64,000 bases of DNA from Pseudorhizobium flavum (GCF_902502825.2 NZ_LR723670.1:2356001-2420000); one strand, 5' to 3'. Numbered from the stretch's first letter, positions 47,023-55,839 are shown. Made by a program: numbers and translations. The notes: generated by a model not told the origin, from the letters alone.

Positions 47023-47562
47023 TCAAGCCCCCATAGAGGATGTGTCCCAGTCGTGCCAGCAAATTGTGCCCTTGAGCCGGTCATGGACATCGGCAGTCAT
47101 GGGAACGACGAGCACCCGCGCCGGGTCGACCGGACCTGGGAAAGCGAGCGCGCCATAGGCGACCTTCTCGAAGCCCAGCGGCATGTAATAGGGCGGATCG
47201 CCCACCAGGATGACCGCTTCCGAACCCCTCCGCCGTGCTGCCTCGACTGCGATCCTGACCAGTTCCCGCCCAATCCCCCGGTTCTTGTGCGACGGGCGGA
47301 CGGCAAGCGGCCCGAGCAGATGCCCCTTCACCGATCCTGCCATCACCGGTGTCATCCGGACCGAGGCGATTGTCTCGCCGTCGTCGGCGCAGACGAAGGA
47401 CAGCGACCGGTCATGGGGGCCCTGCTCGCGGATGCGGGCGGCCGCACGCGTATGCCGCCCCGGCCCGAAGGCCTCGGCATTAATCAACTCGATGACGTCG
47501 TCATGCGACGCGTCCTCGATGAGGTAGACAAGATCGTGCTTGGGCGAGAGTTGCGGAGCCAT
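47023..47562 (-). CDS. GNAT-family N-acetyltransferase (YhbS-like)
   Basis: A 179-aa acetyltransferase with motif A RPSHKNRGIGRELVRIAVEAA and a C-terminal VGDPPYYMPLGFEKVAYG, matching the YhbS subgroup. Substrate unknown. It precedes the MFS gene in the same direction, 44 bp apart, and may share a transcript. ATG 47562 gives the family N-terminus. The 245-bp upstream gap is shared with the divergent GST gene. Confidence 0.9.
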   Translation of the reverse strand: MAPQLSPKHDLVYLIEDASHDDVIELINAEAFGPGRHTRAAARIREQGPHDRSLSFVCADDGETIASVRMTPVMAGSVKGHLLGPLAVRPSHKNRGIGRELVRIAVEAARRRGSEAVILVGDPPYYMPLGFEKVAYGALAFPGPVDPARVLVVPMTADVHDRLKGTICWHDWDTSSMGA

Positions 47563-47807
47563 GGTGAACCGAAGCCTTGGAGAATACGGATGGGACAAGT
47601 GATCGTGGCGGCGCTCATGGAGCGTCACGTCGGAGGATCAGCGTCGTCGCAGTGCCCGTACTTCGGTCATCGAGGGTTCCTGAATGATGGCAAGCCCAAT
47701 AGCAGCAAATATTTTCGCCGCCAAGTTCAAAACGCACCGTTCATCGAACCTGCCCTCGCAATTTCGGTCCCGTGACGCAATTATGCCTGCAGCAAGAGGA
47801 GATCATG

Positions 47808-48791
47808 ATGGGCAGGCTGGTCGACGGTGAATGGCAGGACGTCTGGTACGACACGGAGGCGACGAAGGGACGCTTCAAGCGTTCCGAGTCCCGGTTCCGC
47901 AACTGGATCACCGCCGATGGCTCTGCCGGACCGAGCGGCACCGGCGGGTTCAAGGCCGAGTCCGGACGCTATCACCTCTACGTCTCCTATGCCTGTCCGT
48001 GGGCCCACCGGACGCTGATCTTCCGCACGCTGAAGCAGCTCGAAGATCTGATATCGGTCTCGGTCGTCGACTATGTCATGCTGGAGAACGGCTGGGAATT
48101 CAAGCGTGGCAGCGGCTCGAACGGCGATGCGCTGTTCGCGTCCGATTTCCTCTACGAGGTCTACCTCAAGGCGGATCCGGATTATTCGGGCCGGGTCACC
48201 GTGCCGGTTCTCTGGGACAGGCAACAGCAGACGATCGTCTCGAACGAGAGCGCCGAGATCATCCGGATGCTCAACACCGCCTTCGACGATCTCACCGGCT
48301 CGACCGACGATTATTACCCGCCGGACCTGCGCCAGGAGATCGATGAGATGAACGCACTGGTCTACGACACCGTCAACAACGGCGTCTACAAGGCGGGCTT
48401 CGCCACGACGCAGGAGGCCTACGAGGAGAACGTGGTCCCGCTGTTCCAGACACTCGACATGCTGGAGAAGCGCCTCGCCACCAGCCGCTATCTCTTCGGC
48501 GACCGCATCACGGAGGCCGACTGGCGTCTCTTCACGACGCTCGTCCGCTTCGACGCGGTCTATGTCGGTCATTTCAAGTGCAATATCCGCCGGATCGCCG
48601 ACTACCCCAACCTGAACGGCTATCTTCGCGATCTCTATCAGGTGCCGGGCGTGGCCGAGACCGTCCACTTCGATCATATCAAGGGCCACTACTACCGCAG
48701 CCACAAGACCATCAATCCGACGGGTGTAGTCCCGCTCGGTCCAGCCTTGGATTTGGATGCGCCCCACGAGCGGGGCGGCATCGGCACCTGA
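47808..48791 (+). CDS. yqjG: Glutathionyl-hydroquinone reductase (Xi-class GST)
   Basis: A 327-aa GST of the YqjG/ECM4 family. The catalytic Cys lies in the class-defining SYACPWAHRTL. Other landmarks are SNESAEIIRMLN and GDRITEADWRLFTTLVRFD. It reduces glutathionyl-hydroquinones to free hydroquinones using glutathione. AAGAGGAG lies 6 nt before ATG 47808; ATG 47805 is also in frame. Confidence 0.94.
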   Translation: MGRLVDGEWQDVWYDTEATKGRFKRSESRFRNWITADGSAGPSGTGGFKAESGRYHLYVSYACPWAHRTLIFRTLKQLEDLISVSVVDYVMLENGWEFKRGSGSNGDALFASDFLYEVYLKADPDYSGRVTVPVLWDRQQQTIVSNESAEIIRMLNTAFDDLTGSTDDYYPPDLRQEIDEMNALVYDTVNNGVYKAGFATTQEAYEENVVPLFQTLDMLEKRLATSRYLFGDRITEADWRLFTTLVRFDAVYVGHFKCNIRRIADYPNLNGYLRDLYQVPGVAETVHFDHIKGHYYRSHKTINPTGVVPLGPALDLDAPHERGGIGT

Positions 48792-48792
48792 C

Positions 48793-49281
48793 CTACCACA
48801 TATCCGATGGCGGCTCCTGCCCCGTCACTTCGCGGATTCGTCTGAGGGTGGCGGAGGTGACATCCTCGGGCAGGCTTGCGAGGTCAAAGAAGCCGCTTTC
48901 GGCAATCTCCCGGTCGGGCTTCCTGGGTTCCGTCTGCTCCACCTCGACCCGATAGAAGAGGACGTGGTCGCGCTTGCTGGCCCCGCGGTTGTAATAGACG
49001 TGGAACAGTTCCGGCGGCCCCGTCATCACCAGGTTGCCTTCCTCGCGCAGTTCCTTTTCCAGCGCGCCGAGCGCCGTCTCGTGCCGCTCCACCCCGCCGC
49101 CCGGCAGGTACCATCCCGGCACATAGGTATGTCGCACCATGAAGATGCGCCCCTCCCGGTCGAAGCAGGCGGCGCGGACGCCGAGCGTCATGCCCCGCCT
49201 GAGGAAGAAGAAGTGGTGGAACAGCCAGACCACCAGGCGGCTTCGCAGCCCGCTCACCTCTGGAATGCCCGGCCCTGACAT
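48793..49281 (-). CDS. Nudix hydrolase (162 aa)
   Basis: A 162-aa Nudix protein with GGGVERHETALGALEKELREEG forming the Nudix box (first Glu and REEG present). Upstream RAACFDREGRIFMVRHTY suits a small nucleotide-sugar or dNTP pyrophosphohydrolase; substrate unknown. GAGGA lies 7 nt before ATG 49281, and a longer open frame to 49329 is not needed. The stop is one base from the convergent GST gene end. Confidence 0.9.
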   Translation of the reverse strand: MSGPGIPEVSGLRSRLVVWLFHHFFFLRRGMTLGVRAACFDREGRIFMVRHTYVPGWYLPGGGVERHETALGALEKELREEGNLVMTGPPELFHVYYNRGASKRDHVLFYRVEVEQTEPRKPDREIAESGFFDLASLPEDVTSATLRRIREVTGQEPPSDMW

Positions 49282-49345
49282 CTCACGTCCTCGTGTCTGG
49301 AGAAAAGGGATAACGAATTGCCCGCTCATGCGTTATGTCTGCGAC

Positions 49346-50299
49346 ATGTTCAAGTTTGCCCATATCTCCGACATCCATCTGGGGCCGCTGCCAAAACTCA
49401 CGCTCCGTGAGCTGTTTTCGAAGCGGATCACCGGCTTTGTGAACTGGCACCGGAACCGGCGCAAGCACCTCTTCGTCAATACGCTCGATCTGCTGTTGAG
49501 CGATCTGCGCACCCGCGAACCCGATCACCTCGTCATTACCGGCGATCTTGTCAACCTCGCGACCGGCATCGAAACGCGGCTGGCCGCCGAATGGCTCGAG
49601 ACGATAGGCGATCCGGCCGATACGACCGTCGTGCCAGGGAACCACGACGCCTACGTCCGGGGCGCCCACGACCGGTCCGTGAAGGCCTGGTATCCCTTCA
49701 TCATCGGCGACGAGGGGACGCGCGACTGGGATGATGAGACAAAGGTCTTTCCCACTATTCGTCGCCGCGGTCCTGTTGCCATCATCGGCTGCTCGACATC
49801 CGTCGCCACGCCGCCCTTCTCGGCGTCCGGGTATTTCAGCCCGCGCCAGGCGCGCGAGACCGTCAACCTGCTGAAGAAGGCCGGCGATGAAGGCCTGTTT
49901 CGGGTCGTGCTCATCCATCACCCGCCGATCCATGGCGCTGCCTCCTCGCACAAGCGGATGATCGGCATCCGCCGTTTTGCTGCCGCCATTTCCACGGGCG
50001 GCGCCGAACTCGTGCTGCATGGCCATACCCATCTGAACACGGTCTATTGGCTGAAGAGCCAGAGCGGCCAGGTGCCGGTGGTCGGCATTGCCTCCGCCTC
50101 GCAGGGACCGGGCGGTCACAAGCCCCGTGCGGCATACAACCTCTTCACCCTGAGCGGCGAGCCTGGAGCCTGGAACCTCGTTTGCGACCGTTACGGACTG
50201 ACGGAACCGGGCGACGCGGTGGCCCTTGACCACAGTCACCGCTTCTATGGCGAAGCGGTGCGGCCGATGGCCGTGCCCGAAGCGGCAAGGATGATTTGA
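49346..50299 (+). CDS. Metallophosphoesterase
   Basis: A ~317-aa calcineurin-like phosphoesterase. The metal motifs run in order: AHISDIHLG (DxH), VITGDLVN (GD), VVPGNHDAY (GNHD), VLIHHPP and HGHTHLN. The class includes cyclic-nucleotide phosphodiesterases (CpdA type), so cAMP is a possible but unproven substrate. The protein starts MFKFAHISD at 49346; ATG 49328 lies six codons upstream. Confidence 0.92.
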   Translation: MFKFAHISDIHLGPLPKLTLRELFSKRITGFVNWHRNRRKHLFVNTLDLLLSDLRTREPDHLVITGDLVNLATGIETRLAAEWLETIGDPADTTVVPGNHDAYVRGAHDRSVKAWYPFIIGDEGTRDWDDETKVFPTIRRRGPVAIIGCSTSVATPPFSASGYFSPRQARETVNLLKKAGDEGLFRVVLIHHPPIHGAASSHKRMIGIRRFAAAISTGGAELVLHGHTHLNTVYWLKSQSGQVPVVGIASASQGPGGHKPRAAYNLFTLSGEPGAWNLVCDRYGLTEPGDAVALDHSHRFYGEAVRPMAVPEAARMI

Positions 50300-50311
50300 G
50301 GCACGAAGTTG

Positions 50312-50329
50312 TCGAATCGCCACATTCGA
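50312..50329. promoter_or_regulatory. Dyad upstream of the sigma factor gene
   Basis: TCGAAT-CGCCAC-ATTCGA, an 18-bp perfect dyad 30 bp before the sigma gene ATG. Placement suits an operator, but no regulator is known. Confidence 0.35.
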
Positions 50330-50359
50330 TTCATAAATTCGGGCTAACCCGCCTCGAAC

Positions 50360-50836
50360 ATGAACCAAGGCTTTCCTCCTAGCATGGCGCAACCCGCTGC
50401 ATCCATTGATCCGAGACGCGACCTGGTCTCCCTGCTTCCGCGCCTCCGGCGGTTCGCGTTGAGCTTGGCCTCGGACGTTTCCGAGGCCGACGATCTGGTA
50501 CTCGGCGCCTGTTCGGGCGTGCTGGCGGATGGGCTGCCGGGCGATGCGCCGAGGCCGGACCTCCACCTCTTCGCCGCCATTCGAACGCTCGCTAACGCCC
50601 ATGCCGGCACGTCACCCAAACGCGGAGCGTCGGCGCCCTCGAAGTGTCAGTCGCTTGTCCTGGCTGCTCCGAAAAACCTTGCCGCAAGCTTCCTGCTCGT
50701 CGAAGTGGAGGGCCTGTCATATGCCGAGGCTGCCGATGTCCTCGACATTTCGAGCGATGCAGTCGCGTCGCAGCTCTGCGAGGCTCGCCTCTATTTCTCC
50801 ACCCTCCCCTCGGACGTGACGGAGAGACGAGCGTGA
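50360..50836 (+). CDS. Divergent ECF-like RNA polymerase sigma factor
   Basis: A 158-aa small sigma-70 relative. Region 2 is seen as LVSLLPRLRRFALSLASDVSEADDLV and LHLFAAIRTLANAHAG. Region 4 is EVEGLSYAEAADVLDISSDAVASQLCEARLYF. The recognition helix reads AVASQLCEARLYF rather than the usual TVKSRLxRAR, so promoter preference should differ, or activity could be weak. It overlaps the next gene by 4 nt (GTGA), typical of sigma/anti-sigma pairs. ATG 50360 or 50384. Confidence 0.8.
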   Translation: MNQGFPPSMAQPAASIDPRRDLVSLLPRLRRFALSLASDVSEADDLVLGACSGVLADGLPGDAPRPDLHLFAAIRTLANAHAGTSPKRGASAPSKCQSLVLAAPKNLAASFLLVEVEGLSYAEAADVLDISSDAVASQLCEARLYFSTLPSDVTERRA

Positions 50837-51639
50837 AGCACTCCAGAGACACCCACGCATTCGGGCTGGCCGCCAGTCGACAGCTCGATGGTGAACGCGC
50901 GGACACGGATCTCGACCTCGCCGAACAGAAGGCCCACCTTCACCAAGCGCAGGAGGCTCTGAAGCTCGGAAACCTCCGTGGCCGTGAGATCTTCGAGGAC
51001 CTTCTCAAGGAGCCGGTGCCCCTCGATCTTGTTCGCCGGATCAGGACGAGCCCGCAGGGCCGGAAAGCGGTCCGGCTCCCCTCGCCGCGTCGGCAGGCGA
51101 AGCTGACGCTTCCGCGCGTGGCGGCCGCCTGTCTCCTGACCTTCGTGCTCGGCGGCGGCCTCGGTTACATGCTCGCGTTGAAGCCTGCTTCAGCCGTCTC
51201 GCCCCTGATCGCCGATGCCGGAGACGCATGGCTGGACGACGTCGTCGTCCACTATCGGACGTTCTCGCGGATGGACGGCCGACTTGCGGAACTGCCTGCG
51301 TCCGAGCCGGCGGCTATCATCGAATGGCTGCTGGGCAATACCGGCGTGAACTTCCGCATCCCAGACCTGTCGGACAACGGGCTGGCCTTCGAAGGCGCCC
51401 GCATGCTGGTGGCAGGCGGAATGCCCGTCGGCCAGTTGGTCTATACATCGGACGACGGAGAGGTCATCAGTCTGCTCTTCCGCAAGAATCGACCCGATGA
51501 AGACGGATTCTCCGAACTGATCCGCGACAACATCGCGCTGGTCTCGTGGAGAAGTGCGACCGCGACCTATGTCGTGGTCGGCCCCTCCTCCGCGGCGTCC
51601 CTCGACGAGATTGCCGCCAAGGCTGCCGGGCTGATCTGA
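50833..51639 (+). CDS. Anti-sigma factor-like membrane protein
   Basis: A 268-aa protein beginning with GTG overlapped by the sigma gene stop. A cytoplasmic N-terminal ~95 residues (acidic/helical, with HLHQAQEALKLGNLRGREIFEDLL) is followed by one membrane segment (PRVAAACLLTFVLGGGLGYML, about residues 97-117). A ~150-residue periplasmic domain (IPDLSDNGLAFEGARMLVAGG) follows. It lacks a clear zinc-binding HxxxCxxC. The design suits envelope sensing by an anti-sigma partner. Confidence 0.8.
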   Translation: MKHSRDTHAFGLAASRQLDGERADTDLDLAEQKAHLHQAQEALKLGNLRGREIFEDLLKEPVPLDLVRRIRTSPQGRKAVRLPSPRRQAKLTLPRVAAACLLTFVLGGGLGYMLALKPASAVSPLIADAGDAWLDDVVVHYRTFSRMDGRLAELPASEPAAIIEWLLGNTGVNFRIPDLSDNGLAFEGARMLVAGGMPVGQLVYTSDDGEVISLLFRKNRPDEDGFSELIRDNIALVSWRSATATYVVVGPSSAASLDEIAAKAAGLI

Positions 51640-51646
51640 CCGTGCG

Positions 51647-52417
51647 TCAGCCGGCCCGAGCGATCGTCTCGCAGATAGGGCTCAAAACGTCCCGCGGGCG
51701 CTCTTCGACCAGCATGTGACCTGTTTCGGAAAGCTTCCGGGCCTGAACATTCGCGGGCAGGCCATCGGCCTGCGCGACCGGGAGGATGGGGTCGGCATCG
51801 CCCCAAAGAACGGTTATCGGCAGGGCAAGCGCTCCCAGCGCGTCAACCGGCAAGACACCCTGCGTCCGTCCCGCGGCATCGACCAGGATGACATCCAGGA
51901 TGGCAGCGAGCGCAGCACGTGCTTCGGCAGGCGCCCGGGCTTCCAGCAAGGCGGCAACGCCGCAACGATCCACCGAATGACCCGGCCCGCACATCACCCG
52001 CAGAACAACGGCCATGGTCTCATGGTCATCTGCCGCAGCATAGTGGCGCAACAGAGCTCCATTGATAGCCGGTGCAAACCCGCCCGGCGCCAGAAGCGTC
52101 AGGCTCGCCACGCTCTCTGGCTGCCGTAGCCCGAGCAGCGCGCCCACCGCCCCACCCATGGAATGTCCCACCAGATGAAACCGCGGAATGCCCCGCTCCT
52201 GCAGGACCTGACCCACGGCCTTCGCCATGGAGCCTGCACCACCGGCCCGCACACTCAGCGAGCCGCCATGTCCGGGCAGGTCGAAAGCGAGGACCTGGCG
52301 TTCTGTCGCCAATTTCGGTGCCAGCGCGTGCCAGATGGCGGCGCTGCCGCCGAAGCCGTGGAGCAGGACCAGCGGAAGCGCCTCGGCATCCGTCCTGCCC
52401 CAGGTCTCGCAATGCAG
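51647..52417 (-). CDS. Alpha/beta hydrolase with unusual start
   Basis: A serine hydrolase with nucleophile LVGHSMGGAVGAL, Asp in VLWGDADPILP and His in SETGHMLVEE. The first canonical start (TTG 52312) would remove the oxyanion segment LVLLHGFGGSAAIWHAL, which the frame encodes farther upstream. The full protein (about 256 aa) would need CTG 52417 or ATA 52420, just after the leuA stop. BioH-like and acetoin-dehydrogenase-E2-like proteins are relatives; substrate unknown. The start codon given is tentative. Confidence 0.75.
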   Translation of the reverse strand: MHCETWGRTDAEALPLVLLHGFGGSAAIWHALAPKLATERQVLAFDLPGHGGSLSVRAGGAGSMAKAVGQVLQERGIPRFHLVGHSMGGAVGALLGLRQPESVASLTLLAPGGFAPAINGALLRHYAAADDHETMAVVLRVMCGPGHSVDRCGVAALLEARAPAEARAALAAILDVILVDAAGRTQGVLPVDALGALALPITVLWGDADPILPVAQADGLPANVQARKLSETGHMLVEERPRDVLSPICETIARAG

Positions 52418-52425
52418 TATACCGC

Positions 52426-54144
52426 TCAGAGCTTCGCCGCCCGCTCTTCCAGCACGCGATTGGCCGCAGACACGATCGCCTCGAGCGACGCCGCGACGAT
52501 GTTCTTGTTGATGCCTGCCCCGAACAGCTTCCCGCCCGGATGCTCGACCTCGACATAGGCGATCGCCGACGCATTCGAGCCATGCTGGAGCGAGTGCTCG
52601 GAATAATCATTCACCGAAAGCTCGATCCCCAGGTAGGAGGAAAGCGCGTTGATGAAACCGTCGATCGGCCCCGTACCCGTCCCCTCGATCCGCTTCGTCT
52701 CGCCGCCATCGGTGATCTCCGCCGCCACGATCCGCACACCCTTGTGATCGGTGCCGGCAGGATAGGTGTGATGATCCACGAACTTCAGCCGCCCGCCGGG
52801 CTGCTCCACGTAGCGCTCGATGAACCGGTCATAGATGCGCTTGGCAGGAAGCTCCACGCCCTCTTCGTCGGTAATGCGCTGGATATCCTCGCGGAACTCC
52901 ACCTGCAGGTTGCGCGGCAGGTTCAGCCCGTAGTCCTCCTGGAGGATATAGGCGATGCCGCCCTTGCCCGACTGCGAGTTGATGCGGATGATCGCCTCGT
53001 AGGAGCGGCCGACGTCCTGCGGGTCGATCGGCAGGTACGGCACTTCCCAGACCGGCGAATTAGCCTTGCGGATTGCCTTCATGCCCTTGTTGATGGCGTC
53101 CTGGTGCGAGCCGGAGAAGGCCGTGTAGACCAGCTCGCCCACATAGGGGTGGCGCTCCGGAATCGTCATCTCGTTGGAATACTCGTAGACGGCCTTAATC
53201 CGCTCAATGTCGGTGCAGTCCAGCTGCGGATCGACGCCCTGCGTGTACATGTTGAGCGCCAGTGTCACGATGTCGACATTGCCGGTCCGCTCGCCATTGC
53301 CGAACAGGGTGCCTTCGACGCGGTCTGCGCCAGCCATCAGCCCCAGTTCGGTGGCCGCGATGCCGGTGCCCCGGTCATTGTGCGGATGCAGCGATACGAT
53401 GATGTTCTCGCGGTTGTCGATGTTGCGGCACATCCACTCGATCTGGTCGGCATAGATGTTCGGCGTCGCCATCTCGACCGTGGACGGCAGGTTGAGGATC
53501 AGCTTGTTGTCCGCCGTCGGCTTCACCTCGGCGATGACCGCATTGCAGATTTCCAGCGCGACTTCCAGTTCGGTGCCGGTGAAGCTTTCCGGCGAATATT
53601 CGAAGCGATAGCCGCCGCCGGCCTTGGCCGCCATGTCGGTGATCATCTTCGCCGCATCCACCGCGATCTGCTTGATCCCGGCCACGTCCTTGCCGAACAC
53701 GACGCGCCGCTGCAGCTCCGAGGTCGAGTTGTAGAAATGGATGATCGGGCGATGCGCGCCTTCCAGCGCCTCGAAGGTACGGGTGATCAGCTCCGGCCGG
53801 CACTGGACCAGGACCTGCAGCGATACGTCCTGCGGCACCCCGCCCTCTTCCACGCACCAGCGCGCAAAGTCGAAATCCGTCTGCGAGGCCGAAGGGAAGC
53901 CGATCTCGATTTCCTTGAAGCCCATGTCGAGCAGCAGCTTGAACATCCGCGCCTTGCGGTCGTGACCCATCGGGTTGACCAGCGACTGGTTGCCGTCGCG
54001 CAGGTCGACGGAGCACCAGATCGGCGCCTTGTCGATTATCTTCGACGGCCAGGTACGGTCAGGAATATTGATCTGCGGATAGGGCCGGTACTTCACTGCC
54101 GCGTCCGGCATGCCCTTGGCTGAAATGTGAGTTTTTGCATCCAT
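52426..54144 (-). CDS. leuA: 2-isopropylmalate synthase
   Basis: A 572-aa long-form enzyme condensing acetyl-CoA and 2-oxoisovalerate, the committed step of leucine synthesis. The DRE-TIM barrel has VDLRDGNQSL and the Zn-binding SLHPHNDRGTG. The C-terminal LeuA dimer/allosteric domain (about residues 440-560) contains SVNDYSEHSLQHG and is where leucine inhibits. The ATG at 54144 is chosen over the upstream extension, with a weak AAGAGACG. A 332-bp leader upstream carries a candidate leucine attenuator. Confidence 0.96.
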   Translation of the reverse strand: MDAKTHISAKGMPDAAVKYRPYPQINIPDRTWPSKIIDKAPIWCSVDLRDGNQSLVNPMGHDRKARMFKLLLDMGFKEIEIGFPSASQTDFDFARWCVEEGGVPQDVSLQVLVQCRPELITRTFEALEGAHRPIIHFYNSTSELQRRVVFGKDVAGIKQIAVDAAKMITDMAAKAGGGYRFEYSPESFTGTELEVALEICNAVIAEVKPTADNKLILNLPSTVEMATPNIYADQIEWMCRNIDNRENIIVSLHPHNDRGTGIAATELGLMAGADRVEGTLFGNGERTGNVDIVTLALNMYTQGVDPQLDCTDIERIKAVYEYSNEMTIPERHPYVGELVYTAFSGSHQDAINKGMKAIRKANSPVWEVPYLPIDPQDVGRSYEAIIRINSQSGKGGIAYILQEDYGLNLPRNLQVEFREDIQRITDEEGVELPAKRIYDRFIERYVEQPGGRLKFVDHHTYPAGTDHKGVRIVAAEITDGGETKRIEGTGTGPIDGFINALSSYLGIELSVNDYSEHSLQHGSNASAIAYVEVEHPGGKLFGAGINKNIVAASLEAIVSAANRVLEERAAKL

Positions 54145-54287
54145 TGTCGTCGTCTCTTCTCGCTCACGCACCGCCAGTCATATGCCGTTGCAGGTGCGGA
54201 CCCTCGCGGGTCTTCATGTGGTCCGTCTTGAATGATTGTGAGAGGAGCTCTTGCGCCGGCATTGGCTTTTCGGCCGCCGGGCGCTCC

Positions 54288-54413
54288 TCAACGGACCCGG
54301 CAACCGCGCGTAAGGTCGAGGCTAAGAAGCGAGAGAGGCGCGAGAACCGTCGCCCCGGCTGCGGTGCAGCGGGCGGCAAAACGGTCGGACATGATCGCGC
54401 CTGTCATGGTCAT
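54288..54413 (-). CDS. leuL: Leucine leader peptide (candidate)
   Basis: A 41-codon ORF with VLAPLSLLSLDL, six Leu in twelve residues, near its end, stopping at TGA 54288-54290. Its first ATG lies 7 nt after a -10 box TATAGA (54421-54426) and would be at or next to the transcript start, that is, leaderless. Internal ATGs occur at 54407 and 54392. The Leu codons are CTC/CTT. Confidence 0.65.
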   Translation of the reverse strand: MTMTGAIMSDRFAARCTAAGATVLAPLSLLSLDLTRGCRVR

Positions 54414-54420
54414 AGGCGAA

Positions 54421-54449
54421 TCTATACGCCGAGAGAGCAGCCCTGACAA
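54421..54449 (-). promoter_or_regulatory. Promoter of leuL-leuA
   Basis: TTGTCA (54444-54449) and TATAGA (54421-54426) are separated by exactly 17 bp. The predicted start lies at about 54413-54415, at the leader ATG. Confidence 0.65.
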
Positions 54450-54476
54450 GGCGGAGGACGTCATTCCGGTACGCCC

Positions 54477-55661
54477 TCACCCGGCACGCCGTGCCATCAC
54501 CCGCTGCAGCCCCATCATCAGCCCGCCCGCGACCAGTCCCCAGAAGGCGCCGGAAATTCCAGCAAACGAGACGCCGGATGCTGTGATCAGGAAGGTAACC
54601 GCCGCCGCCTCGCGCGTCTCCGGTTCCTTGAAGGCAGCCACGGCCGACCCCGAGAACGCACCGATCAATGCCAATCCCGCCACCGCCTGGATGAGGATCG
54701 GCGGCGCGAGCGATACGAAGGCTGTCACTGCTCCCGCCATGAGGCCGAGCACGACATAGCCGATGCCGCCAATGATCGCCGCCCAATAACGCCTGGCAGG
54801 ATCGGGATGCGCATCCTCGCCTGCGCACATGGCAGCCGTGATGGCGGCGAGATTGACTGCATGTCCCCCGAACGGTGCCGACAGCAGCGAGAAGACCCCC
54901 GTGGTCGCGAACAGCGGACCCGGGTTTGGCTCGTAGTGGTTGACCTTCAGCACAGCGATACCCGGAATGTTCTGCGACGCCATGGTGACGATGAAGAGCG
55001 GCAGCGCGATCGAAATCAGCGCCGGCAGTGTGAAGAGAGGCGCTACGAATTCCACCGGCGGCGCCAGCGACTGCGACCACTCGGCCATCGCCCCCTCGGG
55101 CAGATCGACACCGAGCACCATGACGCCGACGAAGGCTGCAAGCGCCGCAGGCACGGCGTAGAGCCGCTTCACCATGAGTACCACCGCCCAGGCGACGAGG
55201 ATCGGCAGGCCGAGTAGGGGATCGAAGGCGATTGCCTTGAAGGGCGCGAAGCAGAGTCCGAGGATGACGCCGGAGAGCATCGCATTGGCGAACGGCGTCG
55301 GGATGGCAGCAACGGCCCGGCCCAGCGGCCGAAATAGGCCAGCGATAACGATGAGCGCGCCACAGACGAGAAAGGCTCCGACTGCGGCCGGGAAACCGCC
55401 GTCCACCGCACCGGCTGTCGCGAGCAGTGCCGCGCCCGGCGTCGACCAGGCGATAGAGACCGGCAGCCGTGTCCAGGCGCTGAGCAGGATCGCGCAGACA
55501 CCCATGGACACCGAGAGCGCCATCAGCCCCGAGGCCGCTTGATAATCGGTCGCCCCGACGCCCTTCAGCCCCTGAAGAACGACGGCAAACGAACTGGCGA
55601 AACCGACAAAGGCTGTCAGGCAGCCCATGAAGAAGCTCTGTGGAGAAAGATCTTTGAGCAC
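54477..55661 (-). CDS. benE: Benzoate/H+ symporter BenE-family transporter
   Basis: A 394-aa transporter with about 12 membrane segments of the BenE family. Conserved stretches include WSTPGAALLATAG, PTPFANAMLSGVILGL, and MASQNIPGIAVLKVN with PFGGHAVNLAAITAA. It shares the UraA-like 7+7 fold. Substrate is probably an aromatic carboxylate (family knowledge). The start is GTG 55661; an internal ATG lies 11 codons later. No benzoate degradation genes are nearby. The leuL promoter lies 28 bp after its stop. Confidence 0.9.
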   Translation of the reverse strand: MLKDLSPQSFFMGCLTAFVGFASSFAVVLQGLKGVGATDYQAASGLMALSVSMGVCAILLSAWTRLPVSIAWSTPGAALLATAGAVDGGFPAAVGAFLVCGALIVIAGLFRPLGRAVAAIPTPFANAMLSGVILGLCFAPFKAIAFDPLLGLPILVAWAVVLMVKRLYAVPAALAAFVGVMVLGVDLPEGAMAEWSQSLAPPVEFVAPLFTLPALISIALPLFIVTMASQNIPGIAVLKVNHYEPNPGPLFATTGVFSLLSAPFGGHAVNLAAITAAMCAGEDAHPDPARRYWAAIIGGIGYVVLGLMAGAVTAFVSLAPPILIQAVAGLALIGAFSGSAVAAFKEPETREAAAVTFLITASGVSFAGISGAFWGLVAGGLMMGLQRVMARRAG

Positions 55662-55786
55662 GGGAGACTCGACAATGGCAGCTTTGAAAGTCGCTACCGA
55701 GACCAGAGAAACGCGCTATTGGCAAGTCGCCGCAGGCATCGAACGGTTCGCCCTGCCCGTTCCGCTGGAGGGTCGCTGCCAAAGAA

Positions 55787-55816
55787 GAACCCCGCCGGCA
55801 GGGGCCGACGGGGTTC
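55787..55816 (-). terminator. Terminator downstream of clpP
   Basis: On the - strand a 13-bp stem (GAACCCCGTCGGC/GCCGGCGGGGTTC, one G-T pair) with a CCCT loop is followed by a T-rich TTCTTT. It begins 24 bp after the clpP stop. Confidence 0.85.
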
Positions 55817-55839
55817 AATCTCTATCTTTCGGTAGTGGT

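Larger units (their letters stand above)
54145..54476 (-). other. leuA 5' leader with alternative hairpins
   Basis: After the leader ORF the RNA can form GAGGAGC/GCTCCTC around an inner GC-rich stem (54242-54289). Further on, GACCC/GGGTC forms a small hairpin (54199-54212). GGTCCGT of the leader end (54291-54297) can instead pair with ACGGACC (54220-54226). No clear U-run terminator is seen, so control could act on translation or use Rho. Confidence 0.55.

Noticed and set aside
52072..54123. A 683-codon + strand frame opposite leuA
   Set aside because: It is the antisense shadow of leuA; residue composition (Asp/Arg/His-rich) is typical of shadows.
54322..55818. A 498-codon open frame overlapping benE on the same strand
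   Set aside because: It is out of frame with benE, low-complexity Arg/Gly/Ala-rich, and without a ribosome site.
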